From Neoarius graeffei (Eukaryota; Chordata; Actinopteri; Siluriformes; Ariidae), in contig NC_083575.1 in the NCBI RefSeq assembly GCF_027579695.1, positions 33,426,382 to 33,490,381 on the forward strand: 64,000 bases of DNA, given 5' to 3'. Position 1 is the first letter of the stretch. Each line of letters starts with the position of its first letter. The notes beneath the pieces were generated by a model. That model had not been told where the DNA came from and made no database searches. It saw only the letters and a program-made list of their open reading frames with translations. Shown here piece after piece: positions 10,651 through 22,740 of this stretch. Made by a program: the position numbers and the translations under genes.

Positions 10651-12262
10651 CAATGGTGCTTGAAGGTTTGTGAACCCTTTAGAATTTTCTATATTTCTGC
10701 AAAAATATGGCCTAAAACATAATCAGATTTTCACACAAGTCCTAAAAGCAGATAAAGAGAACCCAGTCAAACAAATGAGACAAAAATATTATACTTGGTC
10801 ATTTATTTATTGAGGAAAATGATCCAATATTACATATCTGTGAGTGGCAAAAGTATGTGAACCTCTAGGATTAGCAGTTAATTTGAAGGTGAAATTAGAG
10901 TCGGGTGTTTTCAGTCAATGGGATGACAATCAGGTGTGAGTGGGCACCCTGTTTTATTTAAAGAACAGGGATCTATCAAAGTCTGATCTTCACAACACAT
11001 GTTTGTGGAAGTGTATCATGGCATGAACAAAGGAGATTTCTGAGGACCTCAGAAAAAGTGTTGTTGATGCTCATCAGGCTGGAAAAGGTTACAAAACCAT
11101 CTCTAAAGAGTTTGGACTCCACCAATCCACAGTCAGACAGATTGTGTACAAATGGAGGAAATTCAAGACCATTGTTAACCTCCCCAGGAGTGTTTGACCA
11201 ACAAAGATCACTCCAAGAGCAAGGCATGTAATAGTCGGCAAGGTCACAAAGGACCCCAGGGTAACTTCTAAGCAACTGAAGGCCTCTCTCACATTGGCTA
11301 ATGTTAATGTTCATGAGTCCACCATCAGGAGAACACTGAACAACAATGGTGTGCATGGCAGGGGGATGCAAGGAGAAAGCCACTGCTCTCCAAAAAGAAC
11401 ATTGCTGCTCGTCTGCAGTTTGCTAAAGATCACGTGGACAAGACAGAAGGCTATTGGAAAAATGTTTTGTGGATGGATGAGACATAAATAGAACTTTTTG
11501 ATTTAAATGAGAAGCATTATGTTTGGAGAAAGGAAAAAACAGCATTCCAGCATAAGAACCTTATCCCATCTGTGAAACATTGTGGTGGTAGTATCATGGT
11601 TTGGGCCTGTTTTGCTGCATCTGGGCCAGAGCGGCTTGCCATCATTGATGGAACAATGAATTCTGAATTATACCAGCAAATTCGAAAGGAAAATGTCAGG
11701 ACACCTGTCCATGAACTGAACCTCAAGAGAAGGTGGGTCATGCAGCAAGACAATGACCCTAAGCATACAAGCTGTTCTACCAAAGAATGGTTAAAGAAGA
11801 ATAAAGTTAATGTTTTGGAATGGCCAAGTCAATGTCCTGACCTTAAACCAATCGAAATGTTGTGGAAGGACCTGAAGCAAGCAGTTCATGTGAGGAAACC
11901 CACCAAAATCCCAGAGTTGAAGCTGCTCTGTATGGATGAATGGGCTAAAATTCCTCCAAGCCAGTGTGCAGGACTGATCAACAGTTACCGGAAATGTCTA
12001 GTTGCAGTTATTGCTGCACAAGGGGGTCACACCAGATACTGAAAGCAAAGGTTCACATACTTTTGCCATTCACAGATATGTAATATTGGATCATTTTCTT
12101 CAATAAATAAATGACCAAGTATAAGATTTTTGTCTCCTTTGTTTAACTGGGGTCTCTTTATCTACTTTTAGGATGTGTGTGAAAATCTGATGATGTTTTA
12201 GGTCATATTTATGCAGAAATATTGAATATTCTAAAGGCTTCACAAACTTTCAAGCACCACTG
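10651..12262 (+). mobile_element. Tc1-like transposon family A, copy 1
   Basis: The 1,612-bp element starts CAATGGTGCTTGAAGG and ends CAAGCACCACTG. It has long terminal inverted repeats of about 200 bp (with GTGGCAAAAGTATGTGAACC in the left one) and is flanked by TA at 10649-10650 and 12263-12264, the standard Tc1/mariner target. It interrupts the RTE-like LINE exactly at a TA: reading across the site rejoins the LINE motif FIDYAKAFNCVNHNHLW. Two more copies of the family lie at 59029-61017 and 62483-64000. Confidence 0.95.
11018..12042 (+). pseudogene. Tc1 transposase (DD34E), inactive, copy 1
   Basis: The transposase would cut and paste the element. The ATG at 11018 is followed at once by a TGA at 11024-11026 (an Arg CGA codon decayed). 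A second CGA-to-TGA lies at 11195-11197, a 2-base frameshift near 11362, and a TAA at 11485-11487 after WMDET. The C-terminal half from 11572 to the stop at 12040-12042 is open and keeps the catalytic part: QQDNDPKHTS and KPIEMLWKDL, with 34 residues between the second Asp and the Glu. The N-terminal helix-turn-helix (GYKTISKEFGLHQSTVRQ-type) is recognisable. Of the three family-A copies here, this alone keeps the catalytic Glu. Confidence 0.9.
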
Positions 12263-12264
12263 TA

Positions 12265-12950
12265 TGAAACACTTGTATAGTGGTATGTTGTTTTCTTTAC
12301 ATTTTTCCATGATGATTCTGATGTTGACAATTTGCTCTCGTGTACCTCTTTCTTTGATGAATCCTGCTTGTTTTTCACTTATTGCTTGGGCATATTTCTT
12401 GTATATTTGGGTTGTAATGATCTTCAGCATGACCATGCTTGCATGTGTAATGAGATTGATGGTTCTGTGGTTGGAACACTCTTTGAGATTACCTTTCTTG
12501 GGCAATGGTATAAAAATGCCTCTACACCAATCCTTGGGCCATTCTCTACTTTTCCATATCTTCTTGCAAAGTTTCCAGATGAGTGTTGTTCTGATTTCTT
12601 CTGTTGCATTTCAAATCTCTGTCGGTATTTGATCTATTCCTGGTGATTTTCCATTTGACAAGTTTTTCAGTACATGTTCGACTTCTGCTTTGGTAGGTGG
12701 TGGTTCTTCTTTCTCTGTCTAGGTGTGGTTCTGGTGATGGGGATGGTTCTATGTAAAGCCTTGTACAATACTCAGCCCAGTGTTTCTGGATGGCCTCAGT
12801 CTCTTTAAGTGTTATACCTTTGCTGTCATTGATGACATTTGATCTTGCTCTCCACCTCCCAGTTATTTCCTTGAATAACTTGAATACCTTTTTTAGTTTT
12901 CCTTTTTCTCATTCCAGATCTTCACATTTGTTTTCCCAGAACTCTCGCAT
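12265..12950 (-). pseudogene. RTE-like LINE, N-terminal RT part
   Basis: This is the minus-strand partner of 9590-10648, separated by the Tc1 copy. Motifs in order are PKKGNLKECSNHRTINLI, KQAGFIKERGTREQIVNIR and IIMEKCKENNIPLYKCFI. The last leads into RT motif A, which continues across the Tc1 insertion. Further upstream (higher coordinates) the sequence is more decayed and abuts the Rex3-like element. Clade assignment to RTE rests on these motifs and is by recognition. Confidence 0.75.
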
Positions 12951-14190
12951 CCCCTCCTAGAACTGCCACCTTATTGTGGTGGAGGGGTTCGTGTGCTTGA
13001 ATGATCCTAGGAGCTATGTTGTAGGGGGCATTAGGCCCCTGTTAGGGTCTCCCAAGGCAGACAGGTCCTAGGTGACAGGCCAGACCAAGAGCAGTTCACC
13101 AAAACCCTTATGGAGAATAATCAATCAAGGACCATGATGTCGCCCAGTATGGTGCAGCTCGGGCCCCACCCTGGAGCCAGGCCCGGGGTTGGGGCTCATA
13201 TGCGAGCACTTGGTGGCCGGGCCTTTGCCCATGGGGCCCGGCCGGGCTCAGCCCAAAGCGGTGACGTGGGCCCGACCTCCTGTGGGTACACCACCCACAG
13301 AGGTAGCCGTAGGGGGCCGGTGCAGTATGGATTGGGTGGCAGTCAAAGGCAGGGGCCTCGACGACCTGATCCCCGAACACAGCGGCTAGCTGTTGGGACA
13401 TGGAATGTCACTTCGCTGGGGGGGAAAGAGCCTGAGTTTGTGCGGGAGGTTGAGAGGTACCGGCTAGAGATAGTCGGGCTCACCTCCATGCACAGCTTGG
13501 GCTCTGGAACCCAGCTCCTTGAGAGGGGCTGGACTCTCCACTTTTCTGGAGTCAGCCATGATGAGCAGCGGCGGGCTGGTGTGGGCTTGCTTATAGCTCC
13601 CCAGCTCAGCCGCCATGTGTTGGAGTTTACCCCAGTGAACGAGAGGGTCGCCTCTCTGCACCTTAGGATTGGGGAGAGGGCTCTTGCTGTTGTTTGTGCC
13701 TATGGGCCGAATAGCAGTATAGAGTATCTGGCCTTCTTGGAGTCCTTGGGAGAGGTACTGAGAGGTGCTCAGACTGGGGACTCCATTGTTCTACTGGGGG
13801 ACTTCAATGCTCACGTGGACGATGACAGTGACACCTGGAGGGGCGTGGTTGGGAGGAACGGCCTCACCGATCTGAACCCGAGTGGTGTTTTGTTATTGGA
13901 CTTCTGTGCTAGTCACGGTTTGTCCATAACGAACACCATGTTCGAGCATAGGGGTGTCCATAAGTGCATGTGGCACCAGGACACCTTAGGTCGGAGGTCG
14001 ATGATCGACTTTGTTGTCGTTTCATCGGATCTCCGGTCCTATGTCTTGGACACTCGGGTGAAGAGAGGGGCTGAGCTGTCAACTGATCACCACCTGGTGG
14101 TGAGTTGGATCTGCTGGCAGAGGAGGAAGCCAGACAGACCTGGCAGGCCCAAACGTATGGTGAGGGCCTGCTGAGAACGTTTTGTAGCTC
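12951..14190 (+). mobile_element. Rex3-like LINE, 5' part only
   Basis: A GC-rich LINE 5' end starts near CCCCTCCTAGAACTGCCACC, a usual start of fish Rex3-type elements, and runs through the endonuclease. The reverse transcriptase is absent: the sequence stops matching around 14190. Loss of the 3' end is unusual for a LINE, which normally loses its 5' end, so a later deletion or rearrangement is likely. Base composition is much richer in G+C than the flanks. Confidence 0.82.
13110..14174 (+). pseudogene. Rex3-like LINE apurinic endonuclease domain
   Basis: A 354-codon open frame carries an APE-type endonuclease that nicks target DNA for LINE insertion. Motifs are [11 protein letters not shown] (about residues 93-103), [34 protein letters not shown] and the C-terminal [10 protein letters not shown] with its Asp-His pair. 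The domain looks almost intact, but the ORF stops at TGA 14172-14174 in VRAC, where related elements read on into the RT. ATG 13110 is chosen as the first start in the open frame; the real LINE start may differ. Confidence 0.8.
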
Positions 14191-14334
14191 AGAACAAATC
14201 ACCCAACACAAATCCATCCATTATTTGCCACCTTCATCTTTTTTAGCAATCATAATTCTCATTTTATTGTGGAATTGCATATCTAGTTTGACATAAAAAT
14301 TGCAAAATTTATTTTGCAAAAATTATACAAAAAA

Positions 14335-14347
14335 GTGTGTGTGTGTG

Positions 14348-14382
<35 letters not shown>
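14335..14382. repeat. (GT)n(GA)n microsatellite
   Basis: A GT run (14335-14348) is followed by 16 GA units. Confidence 0.97.
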
Positions 14383-14385
<3 letters not shown>

Positions 14386-14830
14386 GCCTCACTGAAGCCA
14401 CTATGTCATTTCTGGAATGAGTCTTGAGCAAACAGCTTCACGGTGAGTAGCAGCTCGGTAATTGGAGATTCCCAAAATGATTAAAATTAATTTTTAAGCC
14501 TCCTCTCTCATCTGCATAGCCACAGGAGAACCCTGGTGCCATGAGGGACTGCAAGTTTGTGTTGCTGATAAAGGATGGGTCACTATATAACTCCTCCTTT
14601 CTCCTTTTCTTCCCTCTCTTTTCTTTGATGCTTGAAAGAGAGGAGTGAGACCAGGCTGGCCATTTTACCCCAGGGTGGCAGCAGGGTCAAAGGTCACTTG
14701 TAATAGCTTTCCTGTGAACCTGCAGAAGTGCAAAGGCACTGGGTGCCAGTCCAATCCACTCCACTCTCAGTTCTTCAGCCCAATGAAAAAACAATAACCC
14801 AGGCTGGCCTGCATGAGAGTGTCATTCATT
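14383..14830. other. Non-coding unique block
   Basis: No gene is seen. The sequence is of mixed composition without repeat features and contains a perfect DR1 motif (14684-14696). It could be a conserved non-coding element, but this needs alignment to other fish. Confidence 0.4.
14684..14696 (+). promoter_or_regulatory. DR1 nuclear-receptor motif
   Basis: GGGTCA-A-AGGTCA is a direct repeat of two RGKTCA half-sites spaced by one base, the type bound by RXR, HNF4 and COUP-TF dimers. Only the motif is seen; use in vivo is inferred. Confidence 0.4.
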
Positions 14831-14833
14831 GTG

Positions 14834-14892
<59 letters not shown>
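14831..14892. repeat. (GT)n microsatellite
   Basis: About 31 GT units with one C interruption near 14840. Confidence 0.97.
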
Positions 14893-14894
<2 letters not shown>

Positions 14895-14916
14895 ACCATG
14901 CATTTTTATCAATTTA

Positions 14917-15871
14917 CAACCCCCATTCCAAAAAAGGTGGGATGCTCTGTAAAACATTAATAAAACCAGAATGTAATGATTTGCAAATCCTTTTTTACCT
15001 AAATAGACAAGATGTTTAATGTTCACACTGATAAACTTTATTGTTTTTTGTCAATACACACTCATTCTGAACTTGATGCCTGCAACACATTCCAAAAAAG
15101 TTGGCACAGGGGGATGTTTACCACTGTGTTACATCAATTTTTCTTTTAACAACACTCAGTAAGTGTTTGGGAACTGAGGACACTGATTGTTGAAGTTCTG
15201 AACATGAAATTCCTTCCCATTCTTGCTTGATGTACACCACACATTTTCAGTGGGAGGCAGGAAGCCCCATGAAGTAATGTCCTTTATACAGTCATGTCAG
15301 TTTTTAATGCAGTGTCAGTTGAGGGATCAAAAGTCACAGGAATTCAGTGTTGTTTTTTGGAATTGCCCCCTATATGCAGAGATTTCTCTGGATTCTCTGA
15401 ATAGTTTGATGATATTATGGATTGTCAGTGGTGAAATCCCTAAATTCCTTCAAACCGTACATTGGAAAAAGTTGTTCTTAAATTGTTGGACTATATTCCC
15501 ATGCAATTTTCACAAAGTGGTGATCTTCACCCTATCCTTGCGTGTGAACAATCGAGTATTTTGGGATATTTCTTTTACCTATTAAATTGTTTACCTGTGG
15601 AATGTTCCAAACAGGATTTTTTTTTTTTTAAACATTATACAACTTCTCCAGTCTTTTGCTGCTCCTGTCCCAAATTTTGGAACAGATGTTTGTTGCAGAC
15701 ATCAGAATAAGTGTATATTTACAAAAGACAAAGTTTATCAGATTTAACATTAAATATTTTGTCTTTGCATTGTATTCAATTGAATATAGTGTGGAAAGGA
15801 TTTGCAAATCATTGAATTCTGTTTTTATTTACATTTTACCCAGTCTCCCAACTTTTGTGGAATTGGGATTG
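14917..15871. mobile_element. DNA transposon, TA-flanked, CAACCCC termini
   Basis: A 955-bp element starts CAACCCCCATTCCAAAAAAG and ends GGAATTGGGATTG, flanked by TA on both sides. Subterminal sequences also mirror each other: GATTTGCAAATCC near 14980 and GATTTGCAAATC near 15800. The second inner repeat, CAACACATTCCAAAAAAG (near 15085), has a mirrored partner near 15665. No coherent transposase is visible; a minus-strand relic is possible. The termini resemble those of the element at 41131-42672, so both may belong to related Tc1/mariner-type families. Confidence 0.75.
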
Positions 15872-15873
15872 TA

Positions 15874-17340
15874 TTATGTATACAATTCTCAGAAATCTTT
15901 CTTACTTGCATGTGTCACTCTATACATTATAATGGTTTATACTTGATTATAATTCATTTTTGTTCACAAACGTTTTCTGACTAAATCAAGTATAGGAACA
16001 CTTATGTCAAGAACAAAACATGACTGGATATGCTGTTATAGGAAAATAATCAGTGACAGGTGGTTTGGTGTGGCCCTAGGCAAAGCAAAATTAAAATTAC
16101 CACCCTGAAGTTGAATAATATCCAATAATGGCACATCCAAACATATTTTATTCCTCTTATACCTTGGCAATTTGTCAACAATTACAATGTTTATTAATTA
16201 AATAATTACATACTTTTTTTTATTTATCACTACATTTAATGTTGCGGAACATCCTCAAGTTCCTGTTATCATTTACTCCCTCATTTATTCGCTCGCCAGT
16301 TTCTCTTTTTCTGTCTTGAGATAATAAAACAAAAAATACATCTTGTCATGTTACAGAGACACCAGAAAAGAAAAACAAAGTCTTTCATGCTGAAAATTCT
16401 CTTGTAGCAGAAAACTTACTGAACATTATAAAGCTCCGACAGCTAGACGCCTTCCATAAATGTTAAACAAACATTTCATTGATGGTTTTTTAACCCATTC
16501 ATTATTTGACTTAGATTATTTGATGCATACACCATACAAGTCCCTGTGAAAAATATGTTACCATAAAAACAATAAAAAGCATAAAACAAGTGCATTAATA
16601 TCAATCCAATTTGAATTAAAGCCAGCATTATTGTCAGAGCCATGTTGTTAAATAAAAATTACAAAACAATTTGACTAATCTTCTGACCAAACAAGTTTGA
16701 GGTCTCAACTGTGCTATGGTATAAAGTATAAAATATAGCTTTTAGTTCAGTACCTGATGCAGATAACAGAACAGATGCAGAGCTTCTTGTAATTAATCAA
16801 TCATTGCATGATTTACACTGTTAAATCTCTATGGTTTCTTGTGATTTGGTAGATGGTGGTGTGCAAGGCAGTTGTCAGAGTACAACAGTGTGGGGTGTGT
16901 GTGTGTTGCCACATGCGGATGTATGAGCTGTCACAGAGTGGGGTTGTGGTGTGTTGTGACCGTTGCTGGGCCTGTCAGCTGCAGAAGCAGCAATTCCTCC
17001 AACTCTCTGAGCAGACAACAAGCTCATGACCCAGCCTGAGAAATGGCCTCCCAGCTCTATCTCACACATCCACCATAATTTATTCCACGGAAAGTTCTGC
17101 TGAAAAAAAATTGATAGCAGTTTTCACCTGAGAATTGTCCTGGATGGGAGACATATTGTTTAATATGCATACACTACAGGGAAGTAATGAGAAATCTATT
17201 GCTCTGTTCCTAATTTATGACTAATTATTTTATTATTATTAGCTGTTATATAAACTTTAAAGTTGAAATCTTTAATTCTTTTGTAGAGCTGAAAATGATA
17301 CATGTTCTATAAGCTGTCAATTAAAATATATAGAGGATAT
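15874..17340. other. Non-coding, AT-rich
   Basis: Nothing gene-like is seen. Apart from short poly-T/A runs the sequence is unique within the window. Confidence 0.6.
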
Positions 17341-17815
17341 TACATGGTGGTGTAAAGATAAAGTTTATCTTCAAGTAGTGAATATATGCAAGAGTGAGCG
17401 AAGCAAATGAAGAATGTTATTTATATTATATGGACATATCCGCAAAAAATATGCAAATTAACCAAAAGAATTTTAATTTTGAACCAGTTCACCATTTTGA
17501 CAACGTGTCTCCAGTCAGTGGGAAAACACTGGGAGTGATGTCATCGGAGTGAAATATAGGAAAACATGTCACTCAGATCTGTGATGTATTTTGTATGAAA
17601 AATGCAAGTTTTTCAACACAAGAAGATAAACTTCATATCTTCAAGTCAACATGTGATTTTCTTTTTATTATATAGACACCTTTGCAAACAAAAAGTATGC
17701 AAATTGATCAAAATGATTGAGGAGGATATTGGGAAATATGTTACTCAATGTGCTGGATGTAGTTTGTATGAAAAATACAAGTGGCATATTTCCTAGTAAA
17801 ACACTCATGTCTATG
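17341..17815 (+). repeat. Dispersed repeat, copy 1
   Basis: The same sequence occurs inverted at about 56800-57800. Shared landmarks include TTTATATTATATGGACATAT, AATTTTAATTTTGAACC, GGGAGTGATGTCA and AGTAAAACACTCATGTC. Within the copy a motif around AAGATAAACTTCATATCTTCAAG recurs, so the family has internal repetition. It may be a non-autonomous DNA element; the ends are not sharply defined. Confidence 0.75.
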
Positions 17816-17850
17816 AAATAAATACTATAATATATTCATATTATAATATA

Positions 17851-18385
17851 CAATACCGTGCAAACATCTTAGGTACATGTAAAGAAATGCTGTAGACCAA
17901 AAATGGCTTAAAAATAACTAAATGAACTGTTTCAACATTTTTTATATTTTTTACTATAAACAGCAGTAAGCCATAATAAATGAAACAAAGTCAATATTCA
18001 TTGTGAGACTATCCTTTGCTTTAAAAAAAATAGTCTCATGTACAATTAATGCAGTTTTATAAGGAGCTGTAGGTTTTACTGAGCATCTTGCAGAACCAGC
18101 TACAGTTCTTCTGGACACTTTGGACTGTCACATTTGCTTCTTAATTTTGCAGCAAAAGCCAATAGCCTTCATTATGTTTTCTTTTTTAATCTGAAAAGCA
18201 GTCTCTTATATAATGTGTTGCTCAGATACAAACTTTTTTTCTGTAACTTTTAATTTTGTGCTGGAAAATGAATGTTTGGAACTATAAAATGTTTTTTGTA
18301 CTGACTCAATGTAGGTCATAAAATAGAAATCTATAACAAAGTTTGTCTGAAAAAATAGGGAGCCTAATACTTTTGCACAATACTG
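17851..18385. mobile_element. Tc1/mariner-type MITE, 535 bp
   Basis: The element starts CAATACCGTGCAAACATCTTAGG and ends CTAATACTTTTGCACAATACTG. These are imperfect inverted repeats flanked by TA (17849-17850 and 18386-18387). No transposase is present. A 158-codon open frame overlapping its right end is chance. Confidence 0.8.
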
Positions 18386-18387
18386 TA

Positions 18388-21300
18388 TATCATTTTCTGC
18401 TACCATGTGCCAGGATGTGTGAAATTCAGAGACACACAATGGCAGTAGCTTCAATGCGTCATTCTACATATAAAACAGAAGGCAATGCTGCATGTGCAGT
18501 GTCAGTAAATGATAGAAAATACCACCATGGAAAGGTAAGAAGCATTTTGTGGAACTGGGTTCAGAGCAGGCACAGAGGAGCACAGGGGAAAGCGATCTAT
18601 TCAGTGCTGTTTTATTTCACCGAGCAGACAATGGCTGCAGCTTGGATGTGCATACCTTCTGTCTCCCAGACAGGAGCAGACTTGAACTCTGAATGTGACA
18701 CCAGGCCTTCTGGAAAAAAAAGGGAAAATGTACATCTACAATTACATATAAATCCTTTAAACTCTGCTTTAGGTTCAGGGACACTGAGTACATTAAGATC
18801 TACTAATACCTCTTTTTGACCTACTTAACATAGTTATAAGTGGCTTATTTGTAAAGTTTAGTTAATGCGTTATTGCACAGTCCAAGTGTTTTATGGATTA
18901 TTTTAATATATCTTAGTGCGTATAGGATATTTGTAAAAGACTTAAACTTCTGAAAATCAGGTTTAAATGAAGATTTAACCTTCTGAAAATAAGACCTATT
19001 TATGGTCTCCTATAGCTATAGAATATACTCATTTCCCTGAAAAATAGCAAGTAGATATATTTTAAAAAACACACACATCTGAATAAAATATGCCATACTC
19101 ATAAGACAGCCTTCTTTTGCTTTTAATTACATAATTTTGGAAATTATGAAACCAATCACAAAACCAATAAGATTTAACAGTTTAAAAGGTACAAGTTCAT
19201 GGCCTGTGCCTAACACAATCTAAGCAATTACTTTTCAACTGTCATTCTCTTTTCCAAACTCCCTTCCCAATTCAACAGAGATCAATAATTTCACCAATTA
19301 TCTGAATACCAATCATTAAAGTTACCTAGACTTTTAAAAAGATGTATTAGTGGATCTTTTTAAAATCTCTGAATAACTAAGATCCTGCATAATGCGAAAT
19401 GTAATGAAAACAGTTCTGTGTGGCTTCATTTATACTGCTATATTATATGTTTTGGCTTCTAATTTATGTTTATTTAATTTATCTGTGTTTCTAATCAAAC
19501 CTAAAAAGTATAGTCTTCTATGACACATTCTTTCTAAATGAGCGCACAACATATCATCCAGTGAGCTGATGGTTGTGCTTCTGTAGGGGGCAGCAGGAGT
19601 CCGGTCTCATTACTAACAGCAGCTCTCAGAGGAGATGCTCTATAAGCATTTGTGTACTCATGGCATCCTGAACACTGAATATTCAGGGAGAAGGACTATA
19701 AAATAGCAGCCCCATTTACTGTCTTCTTGTTACTGGGGAAAAGGTTGTAAGGTTGATGTCCAAAAGAGTGATGGTACAAGACAGGAGTGAGGTGTTTGAT
19801 TCCATGATACAACATATGTTTTAATCTTTAATCTTACAATTAAGCTATTTTATATTTCACTTAAAAATCCTTACCAATGAAAAGGTGATATGTCAGTAAA
19901 TACATCAGTGTTTTAAAAAAGTAATATTTCATATTTTTTGTACAAGATAACTGATAAAAAAAGAATAGAACTGAAATATTTGTTATTTTGAAATAAATAA
20001 ATACACTAGGTGTTGTTTATTTTAAATATTCATAAAACATTTAGTTAAAAAAGTAAAGAAAAATAATGGAAGTCAATATGTGGAATTCATAATGGAACAA
20101 AAGCTATAGTTTTACAAAATTAAATCATTGCTGAATCATCAAATCATTTCAGCTGACGACGTTCTCGCAGATTATATTTATTTTGAGAATTACCCATTTT
20201 TCTAAGGATACATTTGGCAATGGTACAAAGTAAAGCCTACAATCAGACTGGACTTGAAAAAAATACCATGTCTTAGGTTGTGCAAGCTGCCGAAAACTCT
20301 GTGAGTACATTATTAATTGTGACAAAATGGTTTTCATCTATTCAATCCAGCGCATGTGCCCTTGAGAAAACTCTGTTTTGAGTTTTTTGCATAACAGATA
20401 AACATGTAAACAAAACAAAAGTGCCAGTGGCAGGCTGAAAATCCTTTGGAAATTCCTTGTGGATGGAAAAATAGATTGTGATTTCAGCACAATAAATTTC
20501 TTGCCCAACAAATACAGATATATATACTAGGTAGTATGATCTATGTAGGAAAACAGTGTAACTCAATAGCTTCTGGTTTATCTGAAATCCAAAGAAACCA
20601 GAGACTGGTTTTGTTTGCAAACTCACATGTCATTCCAGGCATGAGTGATTTCTCTGTTAAAAGAGGACAAGTAAAACAGTGTTTGAATGAAGAGTAGACC
20701 ATGATCTGTGGTCTGAGTGAGAGAGTCTGTTGTGTGTGTAGTAATGGCAGTGTGTTGGGACAGCAGGATCTGCTCAGGGAGATTTATCGCTTAAGGTCTT
20801 TGCTTGTATATTTACAGTCTCATGACCTGAATACAGCACCCATGTTAAAGAGAAGGGTTTCAGTTCTCCACATACACTTGCACAAGGCATATATTCTCTA
20901 GTTACAACTTGCAATTGAAAACAAAATGTTTCAGAATATCACAATAATGTCAAATACTGATTAATCCTTAACCTTTAAGCTATTTAGGATCTATTTTTAG
21001 TATGAATTCAGCTAAATTGGCTTCTGCAGCCAAAACAGAAGCAAAGACAACTCCATGCCTTAAGGAAGGCTTTTCAAACATTAATGAACAATGCCTATAG
21101 GGTCAAATATGAAGTTCACTTTGAAACTGTGGCTATACCAAACAAAGAAATTTGTTCAGAGATCCAGTTAAATGCCATGTTACACCTTTCTTTCTGAATG
21201 ATAGTGTGTGTGGATGTTCTATTAAATGGACTTCTCTTGTAAAGCCCTGCAACCCTAGCCCACCACCCAAGAAAGAGAATGATGAGATGAAGTAAGCATT

Positions 21301-22100
21301 AAATAAAACAACAGATGCCTGTTTATTTATCTAGCCCTGAGGCCAAGCTTGACTGGTGAGTGAATCAACATCAGGGCCATTTTCACCAGAGCAAATGGCG
21401 CATGTCATGGGTGGAGCAAACAAGAATATGGCTAAGAGGGTTTTAATCAAGAGACAATGCTGGACCTTTTACCCGAACCCTCTTTCCATTCACGCAGGGC
21501 TTATGACTATGCACTTTGCATGTAAAAGGCTTGGAGTGAGATTTTTTTTACAGTGTGTGTGAGTATCTATGGGTGTGTAAAAAAAAAAAAAGAGAGAGAG
21601 AGAGACTCTCTCTGCTCACCAATCATGCAGCTGCATTCATGGATCTCCCCACTTTCTACTCATCTCTCTGGTCCTGATGGAGTTCCAACAGAGGCCTCTG
21701 TGAATGGCTTTTCACTCATCGGGAAAAAAAAAAGCATGTCTGCAGTCACACACACACCCTTCACTGAGAGGAACCACTGTGTTTTATGAACTTTTTTTTT
21801 TTTTAATTCATCTCTCAACTTAACCAAGTTTGGTCAGAGGTCGTTATGTTTTAAGTAACCCCCGCCTGCCGCCTGACCCCCAATTCCAACTCTCCAACCA
21901 AAATCAGCATTATTCTTTCTTTGGAATTTAATGGACTGTTTGATGTGAAACAGTGTGTTTGCTTTTTGGTTGGTTTAGATTTTTCTCATTCATTGTGAGT
22001 TGGTGGTATAGAGGTTTGGTCATGGAGATGTTTAACACCTCTGTACTATTCACCACCTCCTTGTGTTTCATATCTAGCCTGCAGAAGTTTAAAAAAAGAA
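18388..22100. other. Non-coding unique region
   Basis: No gene is supported. Less AT-rich blocks at about 19550-19740 and 21340-21540 have the look of conserved non-coding sequence. A poly-A/(AG)n tract lies at 21580-21606. Confidence 0.5.
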
Positions 22101-22740
22101 CATAGCTCTGCCTCTTAGCACACAGACACTGCCCACTGCCAAATGAGCATCCAGTTTTGGATCTCGACTCCCCTGCAATGTTACTTCTGACCCCCAGTTC
22201 AACTTTGACCTGTGACCTGCTGAGGTATCCGTCATGACAGGAGGCCGATTAACAACAAAATGGTGCCTGATTCCAGGACAGCGATGAAAAAAAAAAAGAA
22301 AGCCAAGACGCAAACTATACAGAGAAGAGGACTTCATACCATATCTCCATTCTCTTTCTCCCATCTGACGTTTTTGTTCTGGCATTGAGTAAAATGTTGC
22401 CCTTCTTACGCCCGCGCATCTTCTTTTCTTCAATTTTTCTCCCCTGACAGCACGTAGCGCGAGAGAAGCATGGAATTATGATAGCTCGTCGGAAGGTGTC
22501 GTTAATGACCTGAAGGGCTTCTCAGCCAGGGACTAATGAGATGTAAATATGATGCACAAGCCAAAAATAAGGAATGTGGGTCGCAGCGACTGATTGACAG
22601 AGAGAAGCCCCGCCCACTGCCATCAGTGCCCCCCCCAACGACGGCAACAAAAATGAGTGTCTCCTCCAGCAACCACCGGCAGAACTCGCTAAGCGGCTAT
22701 TGTTCTCTTCTACCCACTGGGAATTGTGTTTAACTAGGCA
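22101..22740. promoter_or_regulatory. Candidate regulatory block with DR1 and PBX-MEIS sites
   Basis: The block is richer in G+C than its flanks. It has a perfect DR1 on the minus strand (AGGTCA-C-AGGTCA, 22206-22218) and, 370 bp on, the exact decamer TGATTGACAG at 22591-22600, the known preferred site of PBX-MEIS/PREP dimers. It lies about 21 kb downstream of meis1, so feedback by MEIS on its own locus is a testable idea. Conservation could not be checked here. Confidence 0.4.

Noticed and set aside
18343-18819. 158-codon plus-strand open frame
   Set aside because: It overlaps the right end of a MITE, shows no known motif and has a composition like its non-coding surroundings.
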